64,000 bases of DNA from Gluconobacter roseus NBRC 3990 (GTDB taxonomy: Bacteria > Pseudomonadota > Alphaproteobacteria > Acetobacterales > Acetobacteraceae): assembly GCF_006538885.1 (NCBI RefSeq), contig NZ_BJLY01000005.1, positions 1-64,000 of the forward strand, given 5' to 3'. The notes below the pieces were generated by a model. It saw only the letters and a list, made by a program, of their open reading frames with translations. It was not told where the DNA came from and ran no database searches. Shown here in pieces: positions 43,425 through 52,654 of this stretch; position 1 is the first letter of the stretch, and every line of letters starts with the position of its first letter. Both the position numbers and the translations under genes were made by a program.

Positions 43425-44398
43425 CGGGCGCCGAACCAGCCGCGGCGCCAGAACCAGAAGAGCGGCAGGATGACCGAAAGCGCCATCAGGGTCAGGCCGT
43501 AAGGATAGCCGTATTTCCATGAGAGTTCGGGCATGTCGTGGAAATTCATGCCGTAGATGCCGGCGATCAGGGTCGGCAGGATGCCGATCGCGCTGACCAC
43601 GGTCAGGACTTTCATGCCGTCATTCTGTTCGATGCTGATGAAGCCGAGTGTGGCGTCGAGCAGGAACTGGACCTTGTTGACGGTCTGGGCATCGAAGTCG
43701 TTGAGGGAGGCGATGTCGCGACCTGCGACCTTGATGCGGGTTTTCAGGGCCTGCGGGTCTTTTTCCGTCCTGTCGCCGATATAGATTAGGATACGGTCAA
43801 GGCCGAGCAGACTGTCACGGGTCATGGAGGCGAGGTCGCCCGCATGGCCGAGGCGACGCAGGGTTTCACGCAGCATCTCGCCGGCGCGGGCGGGATCGCG
43901 GGGGTGGTCAGCCCTGAATACGCGTCTGGAAATGGCATCGAGGGCGCGACCGAGGCCTTCCAGAATATCGGCCAGGCGGTTGATGACTTCCTCGATGATC
44001 TCGACGAGGAGTTCGTTGGCGGATGGATCGCCCTTGGCAGGGTCGCGCTCCGCCTGTCGGCGGCCGACGATGTCGAAGCCGTAGTAGTCGGCATAGCGGA
44101 CGGTGACGAGGCGATGGTCCGTCAGCACAAAGCCGATCGGCAGGGAGAAGGCCGTGTCTTCCTCCCGCCGGACGAGGGGTGTGGAGAGGTAAAGGACGCC
44201 ATCTTCTTCATGATGCCGGGATGAACTTTCGATTTCTTCGAGTTCGTCCCGGCGGGGAACATGGGTTCCGAGGGCTTTTTCCGCACGGGCGATTTCGTCC
44301 GGGGTCGGGTTGATGAGGTCGAGCCAGACCGCTTTGGAAATATCGACGTCCGGTCCGGTTTCCCGGGCCGGAGCACCAGCGGGGCGCACCAGGAACAT
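43421..44398 (-). CDS. corA: CorA-family magnesium/cobalt channel
   Basis: The 325-residue protein has a large N-terminal cytoplasmic domain and two C-terminal transmembrane helices. The selectivity motif GMN appears in IYGMNFHDMPEL between the helices, and a positively charged end (WRRGWFGAR) follows. It conducts Mg2+ (and Co2+ or Ni2+) across the inner membrane. It converges on the DUF934 gene by a 4-bp overlap and diverges from trpB. Confidence 0.92.
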   Translation of the reverse strand: MFLVRPAGAPARETGPDVDISKAVWLDLINPTPDEIARAEKALGTHVPRRDELEEIESSSRHHEEDGVLYLSTPLVRREEDTAFSLPIGFVLTDHRLVTVRYADYYGFDIVGRRQAERDPAKGDPSANELLVEIIEEVINRLADILEGLGRALDAISRRVFRADHPRDPARAGEMLRETLRRLGHAGDLASMTRDSLLGLDRILIYIGDRTEKDPQALKTRIKVAGRDIASLNDFDAQTVNKVQFLLDATLGFISIEQNDGMKVLTVVSAIGILPTLIAGIYGMNFHDMPELSWKYGYPYGLTLMALSVILPLFWFWRRGWFGAR

Positions 44399-44579
44399 CA
44401 GGCAGGTCCTCGGGGAAAATGAAATGGCGGTGAGGCTCTCTCATGTCCTGCCTGCTTTAGGATCGCAAGGCCCAGACCGCGTAATTGTTTCAGAATACGT
44501 CGGAAATCAGCGTGGTGGATGGACGGCGGAGGCTGCCCTTGGTATCGCTTTGGGGCCCTGAAGTGGAACCGAGTGCGGT

Positions 44580-45818
44580 ATGACGAACACATCTTCCCCC
44601 CTGTCATCTCCTTTGGCCAATTCCCTCCGTTCCGGTCCGGATGACCGGGGGCGGTTCGGGATTTTTGGTGGCCGCTTCGTGGCGGAAACGCTGATGCCGC
44701 TGCTGCTTGAGCTGGATGAGGCCTATCGCGCCGCGCAGGCTGATCCGGAATTCCGCAAGGAGCTGGACTATTACCTGAAGGATTATGTCGGTCGTCCGAG
44801 CCCGCTGTGGTTTGCGCAGCATCTGACGGAGGAGCTTGGCGGGGCGAAGGTCTACTTCAAGCGTGAAGAGCTGAACCATACCGGCTCGCACAAGCTCAAC
44901 AACGTCATGGGCCAGATTCTTGTCGCCCGGCGGATGGGCAAGACGCGGATTGTGGCTGAGACCGGTGCGGGGCAGCACGGTGTGGCGACAGCGACGGTCT
45001 GTGCACTCTTCGGGCTGAAATGCACCATTTACATGGGTGCGACGGACGTTGAGCGGCAGAAGCCCAATGTGTTCCGCATGCATCTGCTGGGCGCGGAAGT
45101 GAAGCCTGTGACCGCCGGGGCGGGGACGCTCAAGGATGCGATGAACGAGGCCATGCGTGACTGGGTGGCCAATGTCGCCGACACGTATTTCCTTGTTGGC
45201 ACTGTGGCCGGGCCGCATCCGTATCCGGAGATGGTGCGTGATTTCCAGTCCGTTATCGGGGTGGAGGTCAAGGAACAGATCATGCAGGCCGAGGGGCGTC
45301 TGCCGGATGTGATCGTGGCGGCCATTGGTGGCGGCTCGAATGCGATGGGGATTTTCCATCAGTTTCTTGATGATGTGGATGTGAAGCTGATCGGTGTTGA
45401 AGCCGCAGGGCATGGGCTGGATTCCGGGAAGACGGCAGCATCCATTTCCCGTGGCCGGCCGGGTGTGTTGCATGGCAACCGGACGTATCTGCTTCAGGAC
45501 AGGCACGGTCAGATCGAGGAAGCGCATTCGATCAGCGCGGGACTGGATTATCCGGGGATCGGGCCGGAGCATTCCTGGCTGAATGATATTGGCCGGGCCG
45601 AATATGTCGGTGTGACGGATGAGGAGGCGCTTGAGGCGTTCCAGGTCTGCACGCGGACGGAGGGTATTATCCCGGCGCTCGAATGTGCGCATGGGCTGGC
45701 GCATGTCATGAAGATCGCGCCCACGATGGCGAAGGACCAGATCATTGTCCTGAATGTCTCCGGGCGTGGAGACAAGGACATCTTTACTGTGGCGCATCAT
45801 CTGGGAGTGAAGCTGTGA
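44580..45818 (+). CDS. trpB: Tryptophan synthase beta chain
   Basis: The 412-residue PLP enzyme joins indole and serine to form tryptophan. Family signatures are [20 protein letters not shown], the PLP lysine in [27 protein letters not shown], and the phosphate loop GGGSNAMG. It is coupled with trpA (ATG/GTG overlap at the stop). Start at ATG 44580, with a short variable N-terminus before the conserved domain. Confidence 0.97.
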   Translation: MTNTSSPLSSPLANSLRSGPDDRGRFGIFGGRFVAETLMPLLLELDEAYRAAQADPEFRKELDYYLKDYVGRPSPLWFAQHLTEELGGAKVYFKREELNHTGSHKLNNVMGQILVARRMGKTRIVAETGAGQHGVATATVCALFGLKCTIYMGATDVERQKPNVFRMHLLGAEVKPVTAGAGTLKDAMNEAMRDWVANVADTYFLVGTVAGPHPYPEMVRDFQSVIGVEVKEQIMQAEGRLPDVIVAAIGGGSNAMGIFHQFLDDVDVKLIGVEAAGHGLDSGKTAASISRGRPGVLHGNRTYLLQDRHGQIEEAHSISAGLDYPGIGPEHSWLNDIGRAEYVGVTDEEALEAFQVCTRTEGIIPALECAHGLAHVMKIAPTMAKDQIIVLNVSGRGDKDIFTVAHHLGVKL

Positions 45819-46627
45819 GCCGTATCCAGACACGTTTTGCGGCCCTGAAGAAGGAAGGGCGCGGCGCGCTGATCCCGTATCTTCAGGCCTGCGACCCGGA
45901 TTATGATACTTCGCTGGAGTTGTTGCGGGCGATGCCGGCGGCGGGGGCGGACCTGATTGAAGTCGGCGTGCCGTTTTCCGATCCGTCTGCGGATGGGCCG
46001 ACGATTCAGGCGGCAGCACTTCGTGGCCTCAAGGCCGGGGCGACGCTAGGGCGTGTGCTGGAGATGGTCCGGGCGTTCCGCGAGACGGATAATGAAACAC
46101 CGATCGTGCTGATGGGGTATCTGAACCCGATCGACAGTTATGGTCCGGCCGAGTTCTGCTTTGAGGCGGCTCAGGCAGGTGTGGACGGGATCATCGTCGT
46201 CGACATGCCGACCGAAGAAGCGGATCTGCTGGATGCGCATGCGCGGGAAGCGGGTCTCGATATCATATCGCTGGTGGCGCCGACGACGTCGAATTCCCGT
46301 CTGTTCCACGTCCTGCGGGAGGCGAGCGGGTTTGTCTATTATGTGAGCATTACCGGGATTACCGGGACGAACAGTGCGAGTGCGGCGGATCTGGAGAAGG
46401 CGCTGCCGCGGATCCGGGAAGTCACCGATCTTCCAGTCGCTGTCGGTTTTGGGATTTCCACGCCGGAGCAGGCGCGGACAGCGTCGCGGATCGGGGATGC
46501 GGCTGTTGTGGCTTCGGCTTTGATCAAGACCATGGCTGGCACGCTTGATGATGGTCGGGCGACGGAGCGGACCGTTCCGGCTGTTCTGAAGCAGCTTGAA
46601 GGTCTGGCGGCGGCCGTTCGGGCCTGA
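45815..46627 (+). CDS. trpA: Tryptophan synthase alpha chain
   Basis: The 270-residue TIM-barrel enzyme releases indole from indole-3-glycerol phosphate and channels it to TrpB. Landmarks are the catalytic glutamate in [16 protein letters not shown], the aspartate in GIIVVDMP, the phosphate-binding [10 protein letters not shown] and [12 protein letters not shown]. The GTG start at 45815 overlaps the trpB stop by four bases and has GGGAG seven bases upstream. Confidence 0.97.
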   Translation: MSRIQTRFAALKKEGRGALIPYLQACDPDYDTSLELLRAMPAAGADLIEVGVPFSDPSADGPTIQAAALRGLKAGATLGRVLEMVRAFRETDNETPIVLMGYLNPIDSYGPAEFCFEAAQAGVDGIIVVDMPTEEADLLDAHAREAGLDIISLVAPTTSNSRLFHVLREASGFVYYVSITGITGTNSASAADLEKALPRIREVTDLPVAVGFGISTPEQARTASRIGDAAVVASALIKTMAGTLDDGRATERTVPAVLKQLEGLAAAVRA

Positions 46628-46635
46628 TTTGTGAT

Positions 46636-46663
46636 GTTCCGGCAGGTTGGTACCTGCCGGAAC
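46636..46663. terminator. Hairpin between convergent trpA and hdeD genes
   Basis: A 12-bp perfect stem (GTTCCGGCAGGT at 46636-46647 with ACCTGCCGGAAC at 46652-46663) with a TGGT tetraloop lies in the gap. There is no T-tract, so it probably marks transcript ends in both directions rather than being a canonical terminator. Confidence 0.5.
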
Positions 46664-46670
46664 AGGATAC

Positions 46671-47237
46671 TCAGACGCTGTCGTTGCGCAGGGACAGTCC
46701 GAAGAGGACGGTGGCGACGCCGGCCATCAGCAGTTCCACGGCAATGAACATGCCGATCAGCCACAGGCCGGACCAGGGCAGCGTCATGTAGAGCATGATG
46801 CCGATGAGCAGCGTGACGAGTCCACTAATGGCTAGGGCGAGCCAGCTTCTGTTGTTGCGGTGGCCGCCGGCCCAGAAGGTGCGGGCGAGGCCTGCGAAGA
46901 TCAGGCAGCCTGCGAGGATGGCGGTCAGGAAAATGGAGCCCGTGGCGGGTTCTTCGATCAGGAGGATGCCACCAAGAATGTAGAGGCCGCCGATCAGTCC
47001 GGAGAGCCACTGGTTCGGGACGGGCAGGCCGCGATGGGCGAAGCTCTGCATGACCTGGGCGACGCCACCGATGATCATCAGAACGCCGAGGATAACCATG
47101 CTGGTCAGGGTGGTGGTGATGGCATCCAGGGCTGCCAGGATGCCGAGAATGATCAAGAAAGCTCCGAAACCGATGAACCAGCCGGGCTTGAGGCCCTGTG
47201 GGCTGGGGAAGCGGATGGTGTTGAAACTGTCGGACAT
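46671..47237 (-). CDS. HdeD/DUF308-family membrane protein
   Basis: This 188-residue inner-membrane protein has about six hydrophobic helices, alternating with short loops, as in HdeD (DUF308 repeat) proteins linked to acid resistance in E. coli. The repeat is visible as LGILAALDAITTTLTSMVILG and GGILLIEEPATGSIFLTAIL. A role in acid tolerance would fit an acetic acid bacterium but is not shown. It is inserted against the trp-acc gene string. Confidence 0.85.
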   Translation of the reverse strand: MSDSFNTIRFPSPQGLKPGWFIGFGAFLIILGILAALDAITTTLTSMVILGVLMIIGGVAQVMQSFAHRGLPVPNQWLSGLIGGLYILGGILLIEEPATGSIFLTAILAGCLIFAGLARTFWAGGHRNNRSWLALAISGLVTLLIGIMLYMTLPWSGLWLIGMFIAVELLMAGVATVLFGLSLRNDSV

Positions 47238-47507
47238 GGTCTTCTCCGTTCAGGGGCGTGGTCTGTTAGGCTGCCTCTTTTTCGGGAGGTCTGCCGGATA
47301 CGGGACACAACGCCCGCTGGGATGGGTCGTGCTGGTAAAGATGCCATGTTTTATGGATCAGGCGGGAGCGTTAAGAAGGGGACTGATGCGCGGGCTGGCA
47401 TATTTGGCCTTCCGGCGTTAAAACGCGGCAGAGAATATGGCCCTTTGCCGGGCTTTCACCCCACTCCGTCCTTTGTCCTGAAGGCGGGCAGAAAGTAACG
47501 AGACGAC

Positions 47508-48377
47508 ATGAGCTGGATGACCGACTACGTCCGACCCAAGCTGCGTGGCCTGCTTCAGCGGGACGTGCCGGACAATCTGTGGACCAACTGCGAATCCTGC
47601 GGGCAAATGATGCTCACCAAGGAGCTGGAGCGGTCCGAGAAGGTCTGTCCGCATTGCGGGCATCACATGCGGGCGACGGCGAAGGAGCGTCTGGGCTGGA
47701 CGTTCGATGGGGGGGAATACACCACCATCGAGCTGCCGAAGATGCCGGTCGATCCGCTGGGGTTCAAGGATTCCAAGCGTTATACGGACCGCCTGAAGGA
47801 TGCGCGGAACAAGTCGCATCTCGATGAGGCACTGGTCGTTGCTCATGGCCTGATCAAGGGGCAGAAGACTGTTGTGGCCGTCATGGCGCCCGAGTTCCTG
47901 CTGGGGACGATGGGCGCTGCGCTGGGCGAGGCTTTTGTGGCCGCCTGCCGTCTGGCGGTTCTGCAGAAGGCGCCGCTGGTGGTCTATACGGCTTCGGGTG
48001 GGGCGCGGATGCAGGAAGGTGTTGTCAGCCTGATGCAGATGCCGCGGACGACGATCGGTGTGCAGATGCTTCAGGAAGCGGGTCTGCCTTATGTTGTTGT
48101 GTTTACGAATCCGACGACGGGTGGTGTTTCGGCGTCTTTTGCGATGCTGGGCGATGTGCATATCGCCGAGCCCAATGCGCTGATCGCATTCGCAGGGCCG
48201 CGCGTCATTCAGGATACCGTTCGCGAGAAGCTGCCGGAAGGCTTCCAGCGGTCGGAGTATCTGCGTGAGCATGGCATGGTCGATATCGTGGCCAAGCGCT
48301 CCGAGCTTCCGGAACTTCTGGGGCGGATTCTGGGCATCATGATGCGCCAGAAAACCGTTTCCGACGCAGCGGCCTGA
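47508..48377 (+). CDS. accD: Acetyl-CoA carboxylase carboxyltransferase subunit beta
   Basis: The 289-residue subunit of acetyl-CoA carboxylase forms malonyl-CoA with AccA. It has the zinc ribbon CESCGQMMLTKELERSEKVC followed by PHCGHHMRAT near the N-terminus, then the carboxyltransferase domain with VYTASGGARMQEGVVSLMQM. It overlaps folC by a TGATG junction. The accD-folC order is common in proteobacteria. Confidence 0.97.
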   Translation: MSWMTDYVRPKLRGLLQRDVPDNLWTNCESCGQMMLTKELERSEKVCPHCGHHMRATAKERLGWTFDGGEYTTIELPKMPVDPLGFKDSKRYTDRLKDARNKSHLDEALVVAHGLIKGQKTVVAVMAPEFLLGTMGAALGEAFVAACRLAVLQKAPLVVYTASGGARMQEGVVSLMQMPRTTIGVQMLQEAGLPYVVVFTNPTTGGVSASFAMLGDVHIAEPNALIAFAGPRVIQDTVREKLPEGFQRSEYLREHGMVDIVAKRSELPELLGRILGIMMRQKTVSDAAA

Positions 48378-49699
48378 TGACTGCGGAGCGTGGGGCGCCG
48401 GTTCGGTTGTCCGGCGAATATCAGGGCCGGCCGGGTGCCGTTCTTGCACGGTTGCAGGAGCTGTATCCGGCGCTGATTGATCTTTCGCTGGGGCGGCTTG
48501 AGGCGCTTCTGGCGAAGCTGGGCAATCCCGAGCGTCATCTGCCGCCGGTCATTCACGTGGCCGGGACGAACGGCAAGGGCAGCACCTGCGCCAATCTGCG
48601 GGCGATTGCTGAAGCTGGTGGTCTGCGCGTTCATGTCATGAGCAGCCCGCATCTGGTGAGCGTGACCGAGCGCTTCCGTCTGGCGGGGCGGCTTGTGGAC
48701 GAGGATGTTCTGGTGGCCGCGCTCGAAAAGGTCGAGCAGGTCAATGCCGGCGCTCCGATTACGGTTTTCGAAGTTCTGACGGCGGCGGGGTTCCTGCTGT
48801 TCTCGCAGGTTCCGGCCGATCTGGTGGTGCTGGAAGTCGGGCTTGGGGGACGGCTGGATGCGACCAATGTCGTGCCGAAGCCTGCGGCCTGTGTGATTAC
48901 GCCGGTCAGTCTGGATCATGAGGCGTTTCTGGGCAGTACGGTTGCGGCCATTGCCGGGGAGAAGGCCGGGATCATCAAGGAGGGTGTGCCGGTTGTTTCG
49001 GCGGCCCAGGTACCGGAGGCGCTGGATGTCATTCGTAGCCGGGCTGCAGAGCTGAATGCGCCGCTTCGGGTGATCGGGCAGGATGTTGTTTTCACCGAGC
49101 GTGCGGATGGTCTGGAGTATCGGGATGCGGATGGTGCGCTTTCTCTGCCGCTACCGGCTCTGAAAGGGCGACATCAGGCCGGGAATGCGGCGCTGGCGGT
49201 TGCGGCCCTCCGGGTTTCGGGTGTGGCGCTGCCGCTCTCGGCTTATCAGGGCATTGCCCGGACCTTCTGGCCTGCGCGGTTGCAGAAGCTGGATGGAACA
49301 CTTGCGCAGATGCTGCCTGCGGGGTGGGAGCTTTATCTGGATGGTGGTCATAATCCGGATGCCGGGCAGGTTCTGGGGACGGTTCTGGATGACTGGAAGG
49401 ACCGGCCTGTCCATGTGATTGCTGGCGTAAAGCAGACCAAGGATGCTTCGGGGTTTCTGAAGCCGATTGTCGAGCGTGCGGCTTCGGTTCAGGCGGTGGC
49501 GGAGCCGGGGCAGCATCTGGCGATGCCGGTCGAAGAGATCATTGCGGCTTCGGGGGGGCGGGCGATTGCTGGCCCGACTGTCAGAGAGGCGCTGGGGCGT
49601 CTGGTTGCGGAAGGCGGAGCGCCTGCGCGGGTGCTGATCTGCGGAAGCCTGTATCTGGCGGGCGTGGTTCTGGCAGAGGATGGCTGGATCGCTAGGTAA
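48377..49699 (+). CDS. folC: Folylpolyglutamate synthase/dihydrofolate synthase
   Basis: The 440-residue Mur-ligase-like enzyme adds glutamates to folates. It has HVAGTNGKGSTCANLRAI (P-loop), SPHLVSVTERFR, LEVGLGGRLDATNVV, and the C-terminal DGGHNPDAGQVL. It starts within the accD stop codon. Confidence 0.96.
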   Translation: MTAERGAPVRLSGEYQGRPGAVLARLQELYPALIDLSLGRLEALLAKLGNPERHLPPVIHVAGTNGKGSTCANLRAIAEAGGLRVHVMSSPHLVSVTERFRLAGRLVDEDVLVAALEKVEQVNAGAPITVFEVLTAAGFLLFSQVPADLVVLEVGLGGRLDATNVVPKPAACVITPVSLDHEAFLGSTVAAIAGEKAGIIKEGVPVVSAAQVPEALDVIRSRAAELNAPLRVIGQDVVFTERADGLEYRDADGALSLPLPALKGRHQAGNAALAVAALRVSGVALPLSAYQGIARTFWPARLQKLDGTLAQMLPAGWELYLDGGHNPDAGQVLGTVLDDWKDRPVHVIAGVKQTKDASGFLKPIVERAASVQAVAEPGQHLAMPVEEIIAASGGRAIAGPTVREALGRLVAEGGAPARVLICGSLYLAGVVLAEDGWIAR

Positions 49700-49744
49700 T
49701 CCGTTTCTGGCTATGGGATGGGATGGTAGAAGGACCGTGTGAAC

Positions 49745-51259
49745 ATGATCGAATCGCATTCCTCTCCAGCCGTATCTGATGGTTCCTCGAACGATGGAGA
49801 TCTGGGTGTCCTGCTGAGGCGGAGCCCGCCTTCCAGCACGGCCGCCGAGCAGGCGCTTCTGGGCGCCATCCTGACCAACAACAAGGCCTATGAGCGGGTT
49901 TCGGACTTTCTGGAACCGGCGCATTTTTCCGACCCGGTTAACGGGCGGATCTATGAAGCTGTTGCCCGGCGCATTGAGCGGGGGCAGCTGGCTGATCCCG
50001 TGACCATGCGGGCGGAGTTCGAGCATACCGGTGTTCTGGATGCTGCGGGCGGTCCGGCTTATCTGGCCAAGCTGCTGACGGCGATGGTGGGTATCGTCAA
50101 CGCGGGCGATTACGGTCGGGTCATTCATGATGCCTGGGTTCGCCGCCAGCTGATCGATATTGGTGAGACGGTCGTCAACAATGCCTTTGGTGCGCGGCCC
50201 GATCTGGACGGTTCCGATCAGATTGCGGCGTCCGAGGAAGCATTGTTCAAGCTTGCGACGGAGCGTGGTCAGGAAGGCGGGTTTGTCTCGTTTACCAAGG
50301 CGCTGACGGAAGCGGTCAGTGTTGCGACCAAGGCCTATCAGCGGACTGGGGACGTTGTGGGTCTGACGTCCGGGCTGCGGGATTTCGACAAGCGGACCGG
50401 TGGGCTTCATCCATCTGATCTGATTATTCTCGCGGGGCGACCTGCGATGGGCAAGACGGCGCTGGCGACCAAAATCGCGTTCTCGGCGGCACGGGCGATT
50501 CTACGGGATGCCGAGGATAGCGGAGAGAAGCCCAAAGGGTCCGTTGCGATTTTCTCGCTGGAAATGTCATCCGAGCAGCTGGCGACTCGTATCCTGTCGG
50601 GTGAAGCCGAGGTGTCGGGTGAGAAGATCCGTCGCGGTGATATCGGGCAGAAGGAATTTGACCGGTTTGTCCGGGTTGCCCGCGAACTCCAGAGACTGCC
50701 TCTTTATATTGACGATACGCCGGCGATTTCCCTGTCTGCCATGCGGACGCGCTGCCGTCGTCTGGCCCGGACGCAGGGGCTGAGTCTGGTTGTGGTGGAT
50801 TACCTGCAGCTGATGCGGCCCGCTATCGGGACAAAACCCGACAGTCGTGTTCTGGAAATCTCGATGATCACGCAGGGGCTCAAGGCGATTGCGAAAGAGC
50901 TTTCCGTGCCAGTGATCGCCCTGTCGCAGCTTTCACGTCAGGTCGAATCGCGTGAGGACAAGCGGCCTATGCTGTCGGATCTGCGCGAATCGGGTTCGAT
51001 CGAGCAGGATGCAGATGCGGTCATGTTTGTTTATCGCGACGAATATTACCTGCAGCAGCGTCAGCCCAAGGACAGCGCTTACGACAGCAATGACAAATTC
51101 CAGGTTGCGACAGAAGAGTGGCAGCGGAAGATGGCTCTCGTGCACAACAAGGCCGAACTGATTCTTGAGAAGCAGCGGCATGGCCCTACCGGGATGATTC
51201 AGCTGTACTTCGAAGGAGAATACACCCGCTTCGGGGATCTGGACGTCATCCACGAGTAA
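49745..51259 (+). CDS. dnaB: Replicative DNA helicase DnaB
   Basis: The 504-residue helicase (506 from GTG 49739) has the DnaB N-terminal helical domain (PPSSTAAEQALLGAIL) and a RecA-like ATPase domain with Walker A AGRPAMGKTALA, Walker B LVVVDYLQLM, and LSQLSRQVESREDKRPMLSD (DnaB motif 4). AAGGA lies 10 bp before ATG 49745, which is the more usual spacing than the GTG. It is followed by a long non-coding gap and then the prophage. Confidence 0.95.
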   Translation: MIESHSSPAVSDGSSNDGDLGVLLRRSPPSSTAAEQALLGAILTNNKAYERVSDFLEPAHFSDPVNGRIYEAVARRIERGQLADPVTMRAEFEHTGVLDAAGGPAYLAKLLTAMVGIVNAGDYGRVIHDAWVRRQLIDIGETVVNNAFGARPDLDGSDQIAASEEALFKLATERGQEGGFVSFTKALTEAVSVATKAYQRTGDVVGLTSGLRDFDKRTGGLHPSDLIILAGRPAMGKTALATKIAFSAARAILRDAEDSGEKPKGSVAIFSLEMSSEQLATRILSGEAEVSGEKIRRGDIGQKEFDRFVRVARELQRLPLYIDDTPAISLSAMRTRCRRLARTQGLSLVVVDYLQLMRPAIGTKPDSRVLEISMITQGLKAIAKELSVPVIALSQLSRQVESREDKRPMLSDLRESGSIEQDADAVMFVYRDEYYLQQRQPKDSAYDSNDKFQVATEEWQRKMALVHNKAELILEKQRHGPTGMIQLYFEGEYTRFGDLDVIHE

Positions 51260-51609
51260 CTTTCCCGCAGGGGTGAGTACTTTGAATGGGGGAATGGCTC
51301 TGAAAATCTTTGAGCTTCTCCCAAAGGAGGGCGTTTCGGCTGGAAAAATATCTAGCCGGACGCTTTGACGCCAAAAAAACGGCATGATTTTTTCAAAAGA
51401 ATTTTTGCGGTGACAGAAACAGAATGTTGCAATTTTTCAAATCAATACTTGAGAAGTACGGATTAATGCTGAGTCCGATGTTTGAAAAAAGCTGTAATAT
51501 GAAACTCTTCAGAGTGCTTTCTCTGTAAAACTTGCGAGAAAAAATGCGCTCGCAACGTCCGATTGTGGCTGCAATGCGGAAAATTGGCAGCAGCCAAAAC
51601 CTGTATTAA

Positions 51610-51622
51610 TGGCTCAAAGCCA
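51610..51622. promoter_or_regulatory. Phage operator copy 1 (TGGC-N5-GCCA)
   Basis: TGGCTCAAAGCCA. Same 13-bp palindrome layout as three other sites around the repressor gene. Its centre is 32 bp from copy 2. Confidence 0.55.
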
Positions 51623-51632
51623 CATTTGTTCC

Positions 51633-51661
51633 TTGACCCCATGGCACAGTGCCATTAATTT
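51633..51661 (+). promoter_or_regulatory. Candidate phage promoter with an operator in its spacer
   Basis: TTGACC (51633-51638) is a good -35 element. The AT-rich TAATTT (51656-51661) 17 bp downstream is a weak -10. Operator copy 2 fills the spacer, so the repressor would exclude RNA polymerase. Transcription would run to the small frame at 51719. Confidence 0.4.
51642..51654. promoter_or_regulatory. Phage operator copy 2 (TGGC-N5-GCCA)
   Basis: TGGCACAGTGCCA, extended by one matching base pair on each side. It lies between the candidate -35 and -10 of a promoter. Confidence 0.6.
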
Positions 51662-51718
51662 ATCGTTAATCGGTGGTTGCCATGGGGGCAATTGACGGGG
51701 AAGGAAGGGAGCTGGTCC

Positions 51719-51835
51719 ATGAATTCAGACGATCTGATGACCGGTGACGCTTCCGATTTGTTCATTCCATCGATGAAGCGAATTGATCGTGTCGTATCGA
51801 ATGGGGGGCGCCTGAATGCGTACGGAAACCAGTGA
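51719..51835 (+). CDS. 38-residue phage small protein
   Basis: A short frame (MNSDDLMTGDASDLFIPSMK at its start) follows AAGGAAGGGAG (51700-51710) with 8-bp spacing, one of the best ribosome-binding sites in the window. It lies downstream of a promoter controlled by operator copies 1 and 2 and ends 9 bp before the repressor stop, on the opposite strand. No function is recognised. A regulatory or early phage peptide is possible. Confidence 0.45.
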   Translation: MNSDDLMTGDASDLFIPSMKRIDRVVSNGGRLNAYGNQ

Positions 51836-51843
51836 AACGGCCA

Positions 51844-52236
51844 CTAATGGATCTCCTCATCTGGTCTCTTGGGCGGATCAGGTGTGTCGGAAGGCGTGCT
51901 TCTGTCCGTGCTCGGAGCCATGTCTTGTCGCTGGAGCACCAACTCTGGGTGCAGGGCAGCCAGCCGCAGGGCCAGTTCTTCGTCGGTACGACCGTTCAGG
52001 ACGCCTTTCAGAAGAAAATCTGTCGACACGCGCAGGCGGTTCGAGAGCGCTGCGATGAGAAAGACGCTGGGCGCACGGTCTCCACGTTCGATCTTGTTGA
52101 GTGTCGAGGCATCAACGCCAAGCAGGCGGGCGCACTCGCTCTGGTTGGGCATGACGAGTTCACGAGCCCAGGAAATGCGAGTTCCGATGGCTCGTTGGAG
52201 TGCAGTCAGAGAGTCCGGGCGCTTGTGTTTGGCCAT
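51844..52236 (-). CDS. Phage XRE-family repressor
   Basis: The 130-residue protein has an XRE helix-turn-helix (about residues 14-76, with NQSECARLLGVDASTLNKIE as the HTH) and a polar C-terminus without a LexA/CI-type protease domain. It is the only leftward gene of the phage region, as expected for a lysogeny repressor. AAAGG precedes its start. Four copies of TGGC-N5-GCCA flank it and are the probable binding sites. Confidence 0.85.
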   Translation of the reverse strand: MAKHKRPDSLTALQRAIGTRISWARELVMPNQSECARLLGVDASTLNKIERGDRAPSVFLIAALSNRLRVSTDFLLKGVLNGRTDEELALRLAALHPELVLQRQDMAPSTDRSTPSDTPDPPKRPDEEIH

Positions 52237-52252
52237 GAGGCCTTTTTAGCAA

Positions 52253-52265
52253 TGGCTTTATGCCA
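52253..52265. promoter_or_regulatory. Phage operator copy 3 (TGGC-N5-GCCA)
   Basis: TGGCTTTATGCCA, located 17-29 bp upstream of the repressor start and so over the repressor's own promoter region. Confidence 0.6.
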
Positions 52266-52297
52266 AATCCAGAAGAAGTTTTTTTTATCACATGCTG

Positions 52298-52310
52298 TGG
52301 CATTTTGCCA
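52298..52310. promoter_or_regulatory. Phage operator copy 4 (TGGC-N5-GCCA)
   Basis: TGGCATTTTGCCA. Its right half contains TTGCCA, the candidate -35 of the rightward early promoter. Its centre is 45 bp from copy 3. Confidence 0.6.
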
Positions 52311-52332
52311 AAATTGGTAACAGTTCTGTACT
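52305..52332 (+). promoter_or_regulatory. Candidate rightward early phage promoter
   Basis: TTGCCA (52305-52310, 5 of 6 to the -35 consensus) and TGTACT (52327-52332, 4 of 6 to the -10) with a 16-bp spacer. The -35 sits in operator copy 4. The early gene starts 16 bp downstream. Confidence 0.45.
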
Positions 52333-52348
52333 GATAAAGGATGTTGAG

Positions 52349-52654
52349 ATGAAGCAGGTCAAGTCAGGTTCCGTACCCCGTCGGGTCTCCGCAAGCGCTC
52401 TCGCTGCCATGCTTGCTTCCGATGGCTGGGTACCTGAGCGGGAGGGGGCTCGCAAGAAGCGGGGGCGTCCTTCCAAAAAAGCATCTGGAGCATTCTCTTC
52501 GCGAGCACGGATGGTGACTGACAGGGAGACGGCTGAGGCGCTTCCGGCCGGGCATCCTGTGAGCTGGAATGCGCTGTGGGGTGCGGATCTGGTGCCGGTC
52601 TTTCCGGGGCTTCAGCCGATAGGCGGTCGTGACGCCGGGATGGAGATCAACTGA
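52349..52654 (+). CDS. Phage early protein with AT-hook-like motif
   Basis: The 101-residue protein begins after AAGGA with 7-bp spacing. It has a basic KKRGRPSKK segment resembling an AT-hook, preceded by a short helical part (SASALAAMLASDGWVP). Function is not recognised; DNA binding is plausible. A frame extension to 52292 covers the operator region and is unlikely. It is coupled to the next gene by a TGATG overlap and is the first gene of the rightward early unit. Confidence 0.7.
   Translation: MKQVKSGSVPRRVSASALAAMLASDGWVPEREGARKKRGRPSKKASGAFSSRARMVTDRETAEALPAGHPVSWNALWGADLVPVFPGLQPIGGRDAGMEIN

Larger units (their letters stand above)
51260..51718. other. AT-rich gap between dnaB and the prophage
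   Basis: This 459-bp region has no supported protein gene. It becomes AT-rich after about 51360 and holds several inverted repeats, including TTGCGAG/CTCGCAA (51532-51538 and 51549-51555) and two phage-operator copies (51610-51622 and 51642-51654). The host-prophage junction lies probably here, but no att duplication could be seen because the far end is outside the window. Confidence 0.5.

Noticed and set aside
51320-51360. Hairpin (CGGCT/AGCCG) after dnaB as terminator
   Set aside because: The stem is only five bp with a long loop and no T-tract directly after it.
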